A stretch of 60,448 nt of DNA from Defluviitaleaceae bacterium. GTDB taxonomy: Bacteria > Bacillota > Clostridia > Lachnospirales > WQUN01. Below the pieces are notes generated by a model. The model was given only the letters and a program-made list of their open reading frames with translations. It ran no database searches and had not been told where the DNA came from. Where the stretch lies: the NCBI GenBank assembly GCA_009780585.1, contig WQZS01000019.1, forward strand, positions 1 through 60,448, written 5' to 3'. Numbering within the stretch: the first letter of the stretch is position 1; every line of letters begins with the position of its first letter. The position numbers were made by a program, and so were the translations under genes. Positions 53,155 through 60,448 of the stretch are shown piece after piece.

Positions 53155-54588
53155 GTGAAAAAGGTATGCGCTTTTTTTCTAATCGCGTTTGCAATCATTT
53201 TTACGGGGTGTTCAAATAAACGGAACAACGACACAGCCCACACCGATTATGAAGCCCCCCCGGCGGAAGTAATTTCACCTGCCGTATCCCCTCCCCCTTT
53301 TATCGAAGATGCGCCGCTTCACGTCCCCCTTTCCGAATGTTTTGAACCGTCAATCCCTTTGGATGCGGCGCTGTATTACATAAATAAAATGAATGACATT
53401 CTTGATGAGGATGACGGCGCGATGTGGGGTATGAACTTGCGCGGGCCGTTTATGTTCGTTGACCCGCTTACGCTCCATATCGTAGCCAACCAACCCGACG
53501 CGCAGGGTATGCTCGTGCGCCGGGGTGATTTGTACGTGGGTATTTTCCCCGAAGGGCAAAATATCAGCGCATCCGTTGAGGAATTCGGCGGAACGCTTTG
53601 GGCATTCATGTTGTGGACGGATGTACACAGGTACGGCGATTGGGCCGTAGGCGTTATGGTTCATAAAAGCCGCCATGTATGGGATGACGCGATTTTTGGC
53701 CCGTCCGAAAACAAGGGTGTCCCCGCTGCGGACGATGAAAACGAAAACGACGCGTTAAAATTAATATGGCTTGAAATGGAAATATTATTGTACGCCTTAG
53801 CCGCACAAGACGAAGAAACCCGCCGCCAAGCCATCCGCGATGCGGCATCCGTACGTAACGAACGCAGGCACAGAGGGCAACACAACCAAAGTGATGTTGA
53901 AATTGAATTGATCGAGGGTACGGCACGATACACCGAAATCGTATTGGCTAACCCCGACCCCGCCGTACGTTTTACCGTGCTTGAAGCACGGGTGGCACAA
54001 ACCGGCAACAGAGGGCTTGCAACCTATACCATCGGTGCGTTAATGTGCGTGTTACTGGACGAACTCGGTACGGATTGGCGAAGCGGTTTGCGCTTCCCCC
54101 ATTCCGATTTGGGGAGCCTGCTTTTGGACGCGGCGGGAATAACCACCGTTACCCCTTTCACGGAGCTTTGCTTTGAAAAATACGGTTACAATGAAATCGT
54201 AACGCGAATCACACAAAGGGAAGAAAACCGCGCCGCAATAGCGGAATTTGCGTTATACGCCTTTGCAAATTACCCCACACTAACCATGCCCTGCATGGGT
54301 GCCATGCACGACGATAATATTAACCCCGAATTTTTACGTATTCCGGATTTGGGTTTTATCATATATGGGGATGTAAACATCCTAAATCTTTCCGGGCGGT
54401 TAACGGTAAGCAACGTCCCGATACGCAGGGAAGGCAATCGTTTGTTTCAACTAACGTACGCAATCCCTATCACAAATATCCGGTTTGACGGCAACCGCGC
54501 CTTTGGTGACAATTGGGAATTTGTCCCGAATCCCGGTTTTTTCATTGAGGAAATGCCCAACGGAAATTTTCGGGTGCGCCGCTCATAA
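53155..54588 (+). CDS. Large lipoprotein of unknown function, possibly a degenerate metallopeptidase
   Basis: A 477-residue lipoprotein (lipobox FTGC, Cys at residue 19). The middle has 'VMVHKSRHVWDDAIFG' (170-174 HKSRH) and, 80 residues later, 'ELIEGTARYTEI'. This spacing recalls uncharacterised proteins with an HExxH and a downstream EGxAxYxE. Here the Glu of HExxH is Lys, so catalysis is unlikely. The C-terminal 110 residues look beta-rich. GTG 53155 has AAAGGGG upstream. No close family is recognised with confidence. Confidence 0.75.
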   Translation: MKKVCAFFLIAFAIIFTGCSNKRNNDTAHTDYEAPPAEVISPAVSPPPFIEDAPLHVPLSECFEPSIPLDAALYYINKMNDILDEDDGAMWGMNLRGPFMFVDPLTLHIVANQPDAQGMLVRRGDLYVGIFPEGQNISASVEEFGGTLWAFMLWTDVHRYGDWAVGVMVHKSRHVWDDAIFGPSENKGVPAADDENENDALKLIWLEMEILLYALAAQDEETRRQAIRDAASVRNERRHRGQHNQSDVEIELIEGTARYTEIVLANPDPAVRFTVLEARVAQTGNRGLATYTIGALMCVLLDELGTDWRSGLRFPHSDLGSLLLDAAGITTVTPFTELCFEKYGYNEIVTRITQREENRAAIAEFALYAFANYPTLTMPCMGAMHDDNINPEFLRIPDLGFIIYGDVNILNLSGRLTVSNVPIRREGNRLFQLTYAIPITNIRFDGNRAFGDNWEFVPNPGFFIEEMPNGNFRVRRS

Positions 54589-54599
54589 AGGAATATACT

Positions 54600-54641
54600 C
54601 AATCGCCCCCGCCGTTCCTCCGCGGCACGGGCGATTTTTTA
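54600..54641 (+). terminator. Intrinsic terminator
   Basis: AATCGCCC (54601-54608) pairs with GGGCGATT, with a G+C-rich loop between, and is followed by a run of T residues to 54640. Confidence 0.85.
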
Positions 54642-54728
54642 TTTAAACTTGACATGCTGTTGTCATATCTTCCATCGTATTATGTCAAAAAATAAATTTC
54701 ATATTTTATGCACACAAGGAGGTTCACC

Positions 54729-55793
54729 ATGCAAAAGCCCCTAAGGGAAATGGCGGGATTCTTACAAAGAATGCTTCCGCCGCAAATACCCGAGGCATTT
54801 GAAATTGACGGCAAGTTCCGCACCATCGCAACCGAGGAAATCATAAGAAAAGGCGTTCCGTCTTTCAAAGATTTTATGTATCAACTGTACAGCCGTTTGA
54901 TTGCCGAGGGGAGCGCGTTCGACAAGCCCAAAAAGGAGGCCCACGAATTTTCGGACAGCGCGAACATAACCACGTCGTACCCGTTTATCAGCAATATCGC
55001 GGTATTGTTATCGAACATGGGCGTACACGGCACGCTAAGCGATAACCGCGACGCGCTGCTGCTTGACGGCATCGAAATGCTTACCGCCGAAAATATCGTG
55101 TCCAACGCGAAAATATCCGAAACGGGGAAAGTGGACTGCCTGCGCTTCCTGACGGATTGCGGTATCCGCTTCGAAGGGCTGGACCTAAGCGGAAAAAAGG
55201 CAGCGGCCCTTGCGCCTTTGGTGGTCACTTATCCCGAAAACCCCGAAATGCTGACCGGCTTAAAGGTCATGGCGACGGTACAGCGGGATGTAAGCTCAAA
55301 GTACGTAAATGATATCCTTCTGCGCTGCGACTACAGGGTATTGGCAAACAGGAAAGCCGAGATTTTACCGTTATTAAAGGATTTGACCGCCCCCCTGCCC
55401 GCGGATGTGCAGGCGTTTATACTCAAGCTCCATACGGACTACATGGGCCTCGGGTACAAATGCGACACCTATGTAGGCAGCAGCACCCGCTTTGAATATT
55501 TTTGCCGAAGCAAGGAGCTTTGGCGGTTTAATCTGTCCCTAAATAACGGCCACAATATCACCATAAAGGCAAACAATACGGAAAAATACCCCGATATTAT
55601 AAAAAAATTGCCCGCGTGGCTGCAAGCCAAAATCGAAAAGGGATACGGCTGCGGAAAGAAAATGGGGTTAACCGATTCCTGCGACGGCGGTTGCCGCGGC
55701 TACCGCATCCCGTTGAACGAATCCTTCATGGATATCAGCGAAGCCGTAAAAGCATGGCTTGAAAAAGAGGTATCCTGCATACAAAATAAATGA
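54729..55793 (+). CDS. Uncharacterised clostridial protein
   Basis: A 354-residue soluble protein, not recognised. The N-terminal half is mostly helical and the C-terminal part holds conserved-looking Cys residues ('GYGCGKKMGLTDSCDGGCRG'), which might bind a metal. 'MGLGYKCDTYVGSSTRFEYF' resembles small ligand- or DNA-binding modules, but this is weak. GGAGG precedes ATG 54729. It stands alone between terminators. Confidence 0.75.
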   Translation: MQKPLREMAGFLQRMLPPQIPEAFEIDGKFRTIATEEIIRKGVPSFKDFMYQLYSRLIAEGSAFDKPKKEAHEFSDSANITTSYPFISNIAVLLSNMGVHGTLSDNRDALLLDGIEMLTAENIVSNAKISETGKVDCLRFLTDCGIRFEGLDLSGKKAAALAPLVVTYPENPEMLTGLKVMATVQRDVSSKYVNDILLRCDYRVLANRKAEILPLLKDLTAPLPADVQAFILKLHTDYMGLGYKCDTYVGSSTRFEYFCRSKELWRFNLSLNNGHNITIKANNTEKYPDIIKKLPAWLQAKIEKGYGCGKKMGLTDSCDGGCRGYRIPLNESFMDISEAVKAWLEKEVSCIQNK

Positions 55794-55808
55794 CAATCAT
55801 GGGTTAAC

Positions 55809-55849
55809 AAAAAGGAGCCGCCTTTTTTACGGGCGAGCTCCTTTATTTT
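55809..55849. terminator. Bidirectional terminator between convergent genes
   Basis: AAAGGAGC and GCTCCTTT with an adjoining CGCC/GGCG pair form a stem with flanking A- and T-runs. It can end both the plus-strand gene and the rpsF-ssb-rpsR transcript. Confidence 0.8.
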
Positions 55850-55863
55850 TATTACGCGTTTTT

Positions 55864-56094
55864 TTATTCCGCCGTGTACACCATCAACGCCATATGCCTG
55901 GCCCGCTTTACGCTTTGGGTCATGGCGCGTTGGTGTTTGGCGCAGTTGCCGGATACGCGGCGGGGCAGGATCTTGCCGCGTTCGGACGTAAACTTGCGCA
56001 GCTTGCCGATATCCTTGTAATCGATGACGGTAATCTTGTCCACACAGTATTGGCAGACGCGCTTTTTGCGCCGTCCGCGTCTTTTTTGCATCAT
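55864..56094 (-). CDS. rpsR: 30S ribosomal protein S18
   Basis: A 76-residue basic protein ('[20 protein letters not shown]', '[20 protein letters not shown]'). The CxxC and late C-x2-H indicate the zinc-binding (C+) form of S18. It binds S6 in the platform of the small subunit. AGGAGGA precedes the start; it is the last gene of rpsF-ssb-rpsR. Confidence 0.97.
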   Translation of the reverse strand: MMQKRRGRRKKRVCQYCVDKITVIDYKDIGKLRKFTSERGKILPRRVSGNCAKHQRAMTQSVKRARHMALMVYTAE

Positions 56095-56118
56095 ATATAT
56101 TCCTCCTTCATATAACGG

Positions 56119-56583
56119 TTAGAATGGCAAATCGTCGTCGTCAATGCTTTGGGTGATGGCCGAAAAGCCTTCCGGCTCGTAGTTCGAAGGCGCGGACGGG
56201 GGCGCGTTATAATCGCCGCCGCCAAATCCGCCGCCCTCCTTGGACATACGCGTTTCGTACGCGGCTTTGCTTTCGGCGAATTGCGCTTCTTCAACGACCA
56301 CGTCGGTAAACCACTTGCGTTGGCCGTTCGCATCGTCGAAGGAACGCACTTGCAAACTGCCGCATACGCATATTTGCATACCCCGTTTGAGGTAACGCTC
56401 GGCGAATTCGGCCACCTTACGGAAGCATACGCAATTGATAAAGTCCGCGTCGGGTTCGCCTTCCTTTTTAAAGCGCCTGTTGACGGCCAAGGTGTACTTG
56501 GCCACGCATACCGGTTCGGCGGCTTGTGAATAGCGGATTTCGGGGTCTTTGGTTAAGCGCCCCATCAGGATAACCTTATTCAT
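56119..56583 (-). CDS. ssb: Single-stranded DNA-binding protein
   Basis: A 154-residue OB-fold protein starting 'MNKVILMGRLTKDPEIRYSQ', with a Gly-rich linker and the acidic C-terminal tip 'DDDDLPF' that recruits partner proteins. The ATG at 56583 overlaps the end of rpsF by 8 nt; the frame continues 23 codons upstream into rpsF and is rejected. Confidence 0.97.
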   Translation of the reverse strand: MNKVILMGRLTKDPEIRYSQAAEPVCVAKYTLAVNRRFKKEGEPDADFINCVCFRKVAEFAERYLKRGMQICVCGSLQVRSFDDANGQRKWFTDVVVEEAQFAESKAAYETRMSKEGGGFGGGDYNAPPSAPSNYEPEGFSAITQSIDDDDLPF

Positions 56584-57106
56584 CCTGCGCCTCCGCTTCC
56601 TCTTGCCCTTCGGGCGCGTCGGCGGGCGTTTCTTCCTCGGCGCTTTCCGCAACCGCCGGTTCGTCCGCTTCGGCGGGTTCTTCCGTGACAGCGGGTTCCG
56701 CTACGGCAGGTTCTTCCGCTTCAACGGGTTCCTCAACGGCGGCGGGTTCCTCCGCGGGCGCGGGGACCGGTTCGTCTTCTTCGGATACGGCGGGCGGGGC
56801 GGCGATTACACTTGCCTCCACCTCGTCCTTACGCACCGTAAGGAAACGCAGGACGTTTTCGATCAACCGCACGCGGCTTTCGATTTCCTTCGGGGCGGCG
56901 GGCGGCGCCGTGTAGGTGATGAAGGTATACATACCCTCGGTCTGCTTTTCGATGGGGTAGGCCAACCGCCTGCGGCCCCATTCGTCGATCTTGTCGATCG
57001 TACCGCCGAAGCGTTCGATCAGGGCCTTCACCTTGTCCATTTCCACGGTGAAGCCGTCTTCGGGCAAATCCACACGAACGATTACGCCCATTTCATACTT
57101 GATCAT
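56576..57106 (-). CDS. rpsF: 30S ribosomal protein S6 with long acidic tail
   Basis: Residues 1-95 are a normal S6 ('MIKYEMGVIVRVDLPEDGFT', 'RRRLAYPIEKQTEGMYTF'), which binds S18 in the ribosome. About 80 further residues, built mostly of Ala, Glu, Pro and Val, extend the protein to 176 residues, nearly twice the usual length. The tail is strongly acidic and low-complexity. AAGGAGG precedes ATG 57106. The gene heads the rpsF-ssb-rpsR operon. Confidence 0.96.
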   Translation of the reverse strand: MIKYEMGVIVRVDLPEDGFTVEMDKVKALIERFGGTIDKIDEWGRRRLAYPIEKQTEGMYTFITYTAPPAAPKEIESRVRLIENVLRFLTVRKDEVEASVIAAPPAVSEEDEPVPAPAEEPAAVEEPVEAEEPAVAEPAVTEEPAEADEPAVAESAEEETPADAPEGQEEAEAQDE

Positions 57107-57293
57107 CGTTTGTTGCACCTCCTTTTGGTCTTTGGCACGGGTCTTTCCCCGCGCAAGGATTTCCCGCGCACCGCGCGGGCTACGCATCATAACACGCCTT
57201 GTACATTATGTAAATATCCCATCCTTTTTCACCCTTTTCATTTTCCCACATAGTATACGACATGCCTTAACATAAATATGGGAGATGAGGGCT

Positions 57294-58550
57294 GTGTATA
57301 AATACCGCATCCGAGGAGGAAATCGGATACGCGGCGCGCTTGGCGTGTGCGGGGGAAAGAACGCCGCGCTCCCGATACTCGCCGCGACCGTATTGTCCGA
57401 AGGCGAAAGCGTGATCCACAACTGTCCCCGTATCGCGGACATAGACGTTTCCATGGAAATACTGCGGCATTTGGGCTGCCGCGTGGATTTTACGGAAAAT
57501 ACCCTGACCGTCAACGCGCACGGAGCCAACGTAAGCGCCATCCCTTCCCATCTGGCGTGCAAGATGCGTTCGTCCATATTATTTATGGGGGCGCTGTTGG
57601 GGCGTTTGCGTGAGGTTAGGGTATGCAGCCCGGGCGGCTGCAACATCGGGTCGCGCCCCATTGATCTGCACTTAAAAGGATTGCAAGCCATGGGGGCGGC
57701 CATCGAGGACGACGGCACTTTCATGCACGCGAAGGCAAGTACGCTCAAAGGCAAGCCGATATCCTTGCGGGAAGCCAGCGTGGGTGCGACGGAAAACCTG
57801 ATGCTCGCCGCCGTTTTGGCCGATGGCGAAACCATCCTCACCAACGCCGCCCGCGAACCGGAAATCATGGACCTCGCGCGTTTCCTTAATTCGATGGGCG
57901 CGATTGTCCGCGGCGCGGGGACATCCACCGTCCGCGTCACGGGCGTTAAAAAGCTCCACGGGGCCACGCACCGCATTATGCCCGACCGCATCGTTACCGG
58001 CACGTATCTGATGGCGGCGGCCATGAATGTCGGTGATATTTTATTAAGCGGCGTAAACCCGCACGACGTAAAGATTGTGTTGGCTTATTTACGCGCCATG
58101 GGCTGTATTATCGACGAGAAGCCCGCTTCCCTGCGTTTGCGCGCGCCCCGTGTGCTTTCCGCTTTACCTTATTTGCTGACCGAAGCGCACCCCGGCTTCC
58201 CTACCGACATGCAAGCGCCTTTTGTTGCCGCGCTGTCCGGCGCGAAGGGTACCAGCGTAATCGAGGAACGCATTTTTGAATCCCGTGCCGCGCACGCCGC
58301 CGAGCTTGTCCGCATGGGCGCGAACATTACGATGGCAGCCGATGAAAGCGTTTTCGTCATTAAGGGGCGGCCCCGTTTGCACGGCGCGGTTGTGGAGTCC
58401 AAGGATTTGCGCGGAGGCGCGGCGTTGATTCTTGCGGGATTGGCTGCGGAGGGGGAGACGGTTGTGCTGGATAAGGGGTATGTCGCACGGGGGTATGAGG
58501 GGTTGCCGGAGGCGTTGCGGAGTGTTGGGGGGGAAGTTTGGGTGGAATAG
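57294..58550 (+). CDS. murA: UDP-N-acetylglucosamine 1-carboxyvinyltransferase
   Basis: A 418-residue enzyme that adds enolpyruvate to UDP-GlcNAc, first committed step of peptidoglycan synthesis. 'GGKNAALPILAATVL' holds the Lys-Asn pair, and the active-site Cys (fosfomycin target) is in 'SPGGCNIGSRPIDLHL'. GTG 57294 has GGGAG at about 9 nt; ATG 57285 touches that site. The structured repeat copy 2 starts 4 nt after the stop codon. Confidence 0.94.
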   Translation: MYKYRIRGGNRIRGALGVCGGKNAALPILAATVLSEGESVIHNCPRIADIDVSMEILRHLGCRVDFTENTLTVNAHGANVSAIPSHLACKMRSSILFMGALLGRLREVRVCSPGGCNIGSRPIDLHLKGLQAMGAAIEDDGTFMHAKASTLKGKPISLREASVGATENLMLAAVLADGETILTNAAREPEIMDLARFLNSMGAIVRGAGTSTVRVTGVKKLHGATHRIMPDRIVTGTYLMAAAMNVGDILLSGVNPHDVKIVLAYLRAMGCIIDEKPASLRLRAPRVLSALPYLLTEAHPGFPTDMQAPFVAALSGAKGTSVIEERIFESRAAHAAELVRMGANITMAADESVFVIKGRPRLHGAVVESKDLRGGAALILAGLAAEGETVVLDKGYVARGYEGLPEALRSVGGEVWVE

Positions 58551-58554
58551 TTCC

Positions 58555-58740
58555 GTGGGGCGGAGGCGGGCGGATGTTCCAACGCCGCGCTGAACGCAAT
58601 CGGGCGATGAACGGCTCCGTCCGCGAAGTGGTTGCATCGGTTGCAAGCACCCGATGCCAACCACGTAACGCGCCTGTTCGCCGTTAATCGTCCGATTGCG
58701 TAGGCGCTGCTTATGGAACATTCGCCCGCCCCCGCCCCAC
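58555..58740 (-). repeat. Nested palindromic element, copy 2 (186 nt)
   Basis: The reverse complement of this interval follows copy 1 (9273-9452) closely throughout. The outer stem (27 positions) has only wobble or single mismatches. In the second stem the AA/TT pairs of copy 1 are GC/GC here. In the central hairpin CGTCGG/CCGACG becomes CATCGG/CCGATG. The bulged G and the CTAC internal-loop strand are kept. It begins right after murA and could end its transcript. Confidence 0.85.
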
Positions 58741-58786
58741 TGGTGTCCGGTGTGTTGGCATCCCGGTTTTTTGTATATCCGTTTTA

Positions 58787-58813
58787 AACTTTTGCTCGCC
58801 GCGAGCAAAGGTT
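58787..58813. repeat. 27-nt palindrome, family member 6
   Basis: AACTT, TTGCTCGC, centre C, GCGAGCAA, AGGTT: 13-bp arms with one G-T pair. It lies between the nested element and the PIN toxin gene. Confidence 0.78.
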
Positions 58814-58824
58814 TTATTTTTTTG

Positions 58825-58858
58825 ATATAATAATGGAAGATAATCAATCAAGGTGGTG
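58825..58858 (+). promoter_or_regulatory. Leader of the PIN cassette, repeated at 59502-59535
   Basis: Contains TATAAT at 58826-58831 and the ribosome site AAGGTGGT. 31 of 34 positions are identical to 59502-59535, which precedes the second antitoxin copy. A clear -35 box is not visible. Confidence 0.65.
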
Positions 58859-58867
58859 TAACGATTT

Positions 58868-59344
58868 ATGAGGAAACAAAAAATCTATATCGAAACGACT
58901 TTGTTCAACTTTTATTTTGACAAAGACAGGGAAGCCCATGCCGCTACCGTAAAACTTTTCAATGAGATTGCGGCGGGGAAGTATGAAGCGTTTACTTCAA
59001 CCTATGTGACCGATGAATTGGAAAACGCTTCGAAAGAAAAAAGTGAAAAAATGCTTGGGTTGATTACGCAATACGACATTTCCGTTCTTGCACCCAACGA
59101 TGATATAGTGAAGATAGCCAACCTTTATACCAACGAGGGAATAATACCTAAAAAATATTTCACCGATGGCTTGCATATCGCCATCGCAACGGTGAACGAT
59201 TTGGATATGATAATCAGTATGAACTTTCAACATATCGTCAAACGCAAAACAAAAATCGGAACAGGAAACATTAACGCATTGAACGGCTACCGTGCTGTGG
59301 AAATCTATTCGCCGATGGAGGTGGTTGAAGATGAAAACGATTAG
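58868..59344 (+). CDS. PIN-domain toxin
   Basis: A 158-residue PIN-fold ribonuclease-like protein. Acidic metal-site residues can be seen in 'YIETTLFNFYFD', 'TDELENA', 'FTDGLHIAIA' and the final 'NFQHIV' region. PIN toxins of type II systems (VapC-like) cleave tRNA or rRNA. The stop overlaps the ATG of the next small gene by 14 nt, the arrangement of a toxin followed by its antitoxin, which is the reverse of the common order. Confidence 0.85.
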   Translation: MRKQKIYIETTLFNFYFDKDREAHAATVKLFNEIAAGKYEAFTSTYVTDELENASKEKSEKMLGLITQYDISVLAPNDDIVKIANLYTNEGIIPKKYFTDGLHIAIATVNDLDMIISMNFQHIVKRKTKIGTGNINALNGYRAVEIYSPMEVVEDEND

Positions 59345-59507
59345 CAAAATTGAGCAAGAAGTTAATCAAATCCGTCTTGCGATTTATGAAAAAATAAAAG
59401 ACATGACCCCCGCGCAAGTTACAGAATATTATCGCAAGAGCGGTGAAGCTACCGCAAAAAAATACGGCTTCAAAATAATCGCAAACGCGAAAGAAAGAAC
59501 AATATAA
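59331..59507 (+). CDS. Probable antitoxin of the PIN cassette, copy A
   Basis: A 58-residue helical protein ('MKTISKIEQEVNQIRLAIYE', 'YYRKSGEATAKKYGFKI'). Charge pattern, size and the 14-nt overlap with the toxin gene suggest an antitoxin. ATG 59331 is within the PIN coding end. Family assignment is from context rather than a known domain. Confidence 0.72.
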   Translation: MKTISKIEQEVNQIRLAIYEKIKDMTPAQVTEYYRKSGEATAKKYGFKIIANAKERTI

Positions 59508-59539
59508 TAATAGAAGGTAATCAACCAAGGTGGTTGAAG

Positions 59540-59716
59540 ATGAAAACGATTAGCAAAATTGAGCAAGAGGTCGATCAAATCCGCCTTGCGATATATGAGG
59601 AAATAAAGGACATGACCCAAGCACAAAGAGCGGAGTATTATCGCAAGAGCGGTGAAGCTACCGCAAAAAAATACGGCTTCAAAATAATCGCAAACGCAAA
59701 AGAAAAAACAATATAA
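59540..59716 (+). CDS. Probable antitoxin, duplicated orphan copy B
   Basis: A 58-residue protein differing from copy A at only about nine positions. The DNA repeat runs from about 59528 to 59718 against 59319-59509 (209-nt offset). Upstream is a copy of the PIN leader but no PIN gene. It may neutralise the toxin made by the neighbour. Confidence 0.72.
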   Translation: MKTISKIEQEVDQIRLAIYEEIKDMTQAQRAEYYRKSGEATAKKYGFKIIANAKEKTI

Positions 59717-59782
59717 TTTGGGAATGAATAAACAGCAAGAAGCCGGTTGTTTAGATACACCACGCCGTCGCGGGCAAAAGTT

Positions 59783-59809
59783 AACTTGTCCCCTAGTAGG
59801 GGACAAGTT
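59783..59809. repeat. 27-nt palindrome, family member 7
   Basis: AACTT, GTCCCCTA, centre G, TAGGGGAC, AAGTT: a perfect 13-bp stem. Confidence 0.87.
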
Positions 59810-59841
59810 GCCGGAAGAAAAAGAAGTTACTTTTGGGCGTT

Positions 59842-59868
59842 AACTTCTGACCTAGTAGGTCAGAAGTT
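59842..59868. repeat. 27-nt palindrome, family member 8
   Basis: AACTT, CTGACCTA, centre G, TAGGTCAG, AAGTT: perfect, and extendable to 15-bp arms (TTAACTT...AAGTTAA). It lies 32 nt from member 7 and is followed, as member 7 is, by CGGAAGAA. Confidence 0.87.
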
Positions 59869-59911
59869 AACGGAAGAAGCGTATGAAACCACTTGCCGCC
59901 ATTTTCGGCGG

Positions 59912-60448
59912 TTATTTATTTTTCCGTTTGGTAATGATTATCGCGGCAATTACCCCGCTTACAGCGAGAACGCCTAACAATATCCACAACCATAACAAAT
60001 CGTTGCCGTTGGTTGGTTCGGGTTGGGGTGCGGGGGGTGATTGGGGGGTGGTGGTTGGCGCAGGCGCAGGAGTTGCGTCGGGAGTTGGCTCGGGTTCGGG
60101 GGACGGCTCGGGGGTTGGCGTTGGGTCGGGTTCGGGTGACGGTTCGGGGGTTGGCTCGGGTTCGGGTGCCGCTACGGTAAGGGCTACGGTATTTGCGGCG
60201 GTATTCGATGAAACGGTAACGCTTTGCTCCAGCACGGGGTTGTTGTTGTCGTAGTCGGCTTGCGTTAGGTAAACCCGCAGGGTGTGCGCCCCTATGGGTG
60301 CGTTGGCAAAGGTGAAATACCCGTCATCATCGGTAGCGGTAACGAGGGGGTCGGAAAACAACGCCACGATGACGTTCGCCATGGGTGTACCGTCGTCGTA
60401 CGTCAACCGCCCGCCGAAGGACGCGGTTACGATGGGGGCGGGGGTGGG
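59912..60448 (-). CDS. C-terminal part of a surface protein (truncated by the window edge)
   Basis: The frame is open to the right edge, so the N-terminus lies outside the window. About 179 residues are visible: a carboxypeptidase-regulatory/Cna-B-like beta domain ('YDDGTPMANVIVALFSDPLV', 'TDDDGYFTFANAPIGAHTL'), a Pro/Glu/Thr repeat spacer of about 55 residues, one membrane helix ('LLWLWILLGVLAVSGVIAAI') and a short basic tail. No LPxTG motif is seen, so it is anchored by the helix. The repeat spacer probably spans the cell wall. Confidence 0.8.
   Translation of the reverse strand, partial: PTPAPIVTASFGGRLTYDDGTPMANVIVALFSDPLVTATDDDGYFTFANAPIGAHTLRVYLTQADYDNNNPVLEQSVTVSSNTAANTVALTVAAPEPEPTPEPSPEPDPTPTPEPSPEPEPTPDATPAPAPTTTPQSPPAPQPEPTNGNDLLWLWILLGVLAVSGVIAAIIITKRKNK

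Noticed and set aside
59319..59868. CRISPR-like array from repeated units near the right edge
   Set aside because: The repeats are one duplicated gene and two palindromes with different stems, without regular spacers or cas genes.

Overview
The window looks like chromosomal DNA of an endospore-forming member of the Clostridia (Bacillota), probably an uncultured gut or sediment lineage of moderately high G+C. The signs are spmA/spmB, a CotS-family coat protein, a BclA-like collagen-repeat protein, the FloA/NfeD/YajC set, the rpsF-ssb-rpsR operon, strong Shine-Dalgarno sites, lipobox lipoproteins, a K+-dependent membrane pyrophosphatase and tyrosine phenol-lyase. No phage, complete insertion sequence or CRISPR array was seen. 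Taxonomy is inferred from gene content only.

Layout. 0.2-6.1 kb: a degenerate deacetylase-like lipoprotein, glucose-6-phosphate isomerase, a Ca2+-type P-type ATPase and a SIMPL-domain protein. 6.1-9.3 kb: a more A+T-rich stretch with an AlbA_2/Schlafen-type ATP-binding regulator, a candidate non-coding RNA with its own promoter and terminator, a SHOCT membrane protein and a small ribbon-helix-helix protein. 9.3-17.0 kb: a structured repeat element, a LysR regulator, and a tightly coupled divergent operon holding an unrecognised (possibly CYTH-like) protein, a Ppx/GppA phosphatase, a complete tripartite TctC-TctB-TctA transporter and a Na+/phosphate symporter. 17-24 kb: a DUF4143 ATPase, the yajC-nfeD-floA operon, a relic of a glycerophosphodiesterase gene, uronate isomerase with an esterase, and a DUF2284 metalloprotein. 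24-27.4 kb: a toxin-antitoxin pair, an SDR, a P-loop protein and the collagen-like protein. 27.4-43 kb: mostly housekeeping genes (topA, dprA, argS, rpsU, tRNA-Asp, smpB, spmAB, hppA) plus an HtrA-like protein next to an S41 peptidase. 43-50.6 kb: a sugar-catabolism cassette downstream of a nifS-nifU pair and a cyclophilin lipoprotein. 50.6-60.4 kb: RidA, tyrosine phenol-lyase with DUF4160/DUF2442, two uncharacterised proteins, rpsF-ssb-rpsR, murA, a PIN toxin cassette with a duplicated antitoxin, and the C-terminal end of a surface protein running off the right edge.

Three patterns are not explained by ordinary gene content. (1) A 180-186 nt nested palindromic element occurs twice (about 9.27 and 58.56 kb, opposite orientation), with compensatory base changes in its stems. 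(2) A family of exactly 27-nt palindromes, AACTT-N8-N-N8-AAGTT, occurs eight times in intergenic DNA with conserved ends and variable but self-complementary middles. (3) Several proteins keep an enzyme fold while losing catalytic residues: the PdaA-like, HtrA-like and CotS-like proteins, and perhaps an HExxH-like lipoprotein.

Many starts were moved from the longest open frame to an internal ATG, GTG or TTG with a properly spaced Shine-Dalgarno site, as stated in each entry. All family names come from reading protein motifs by eye. No database search was run.
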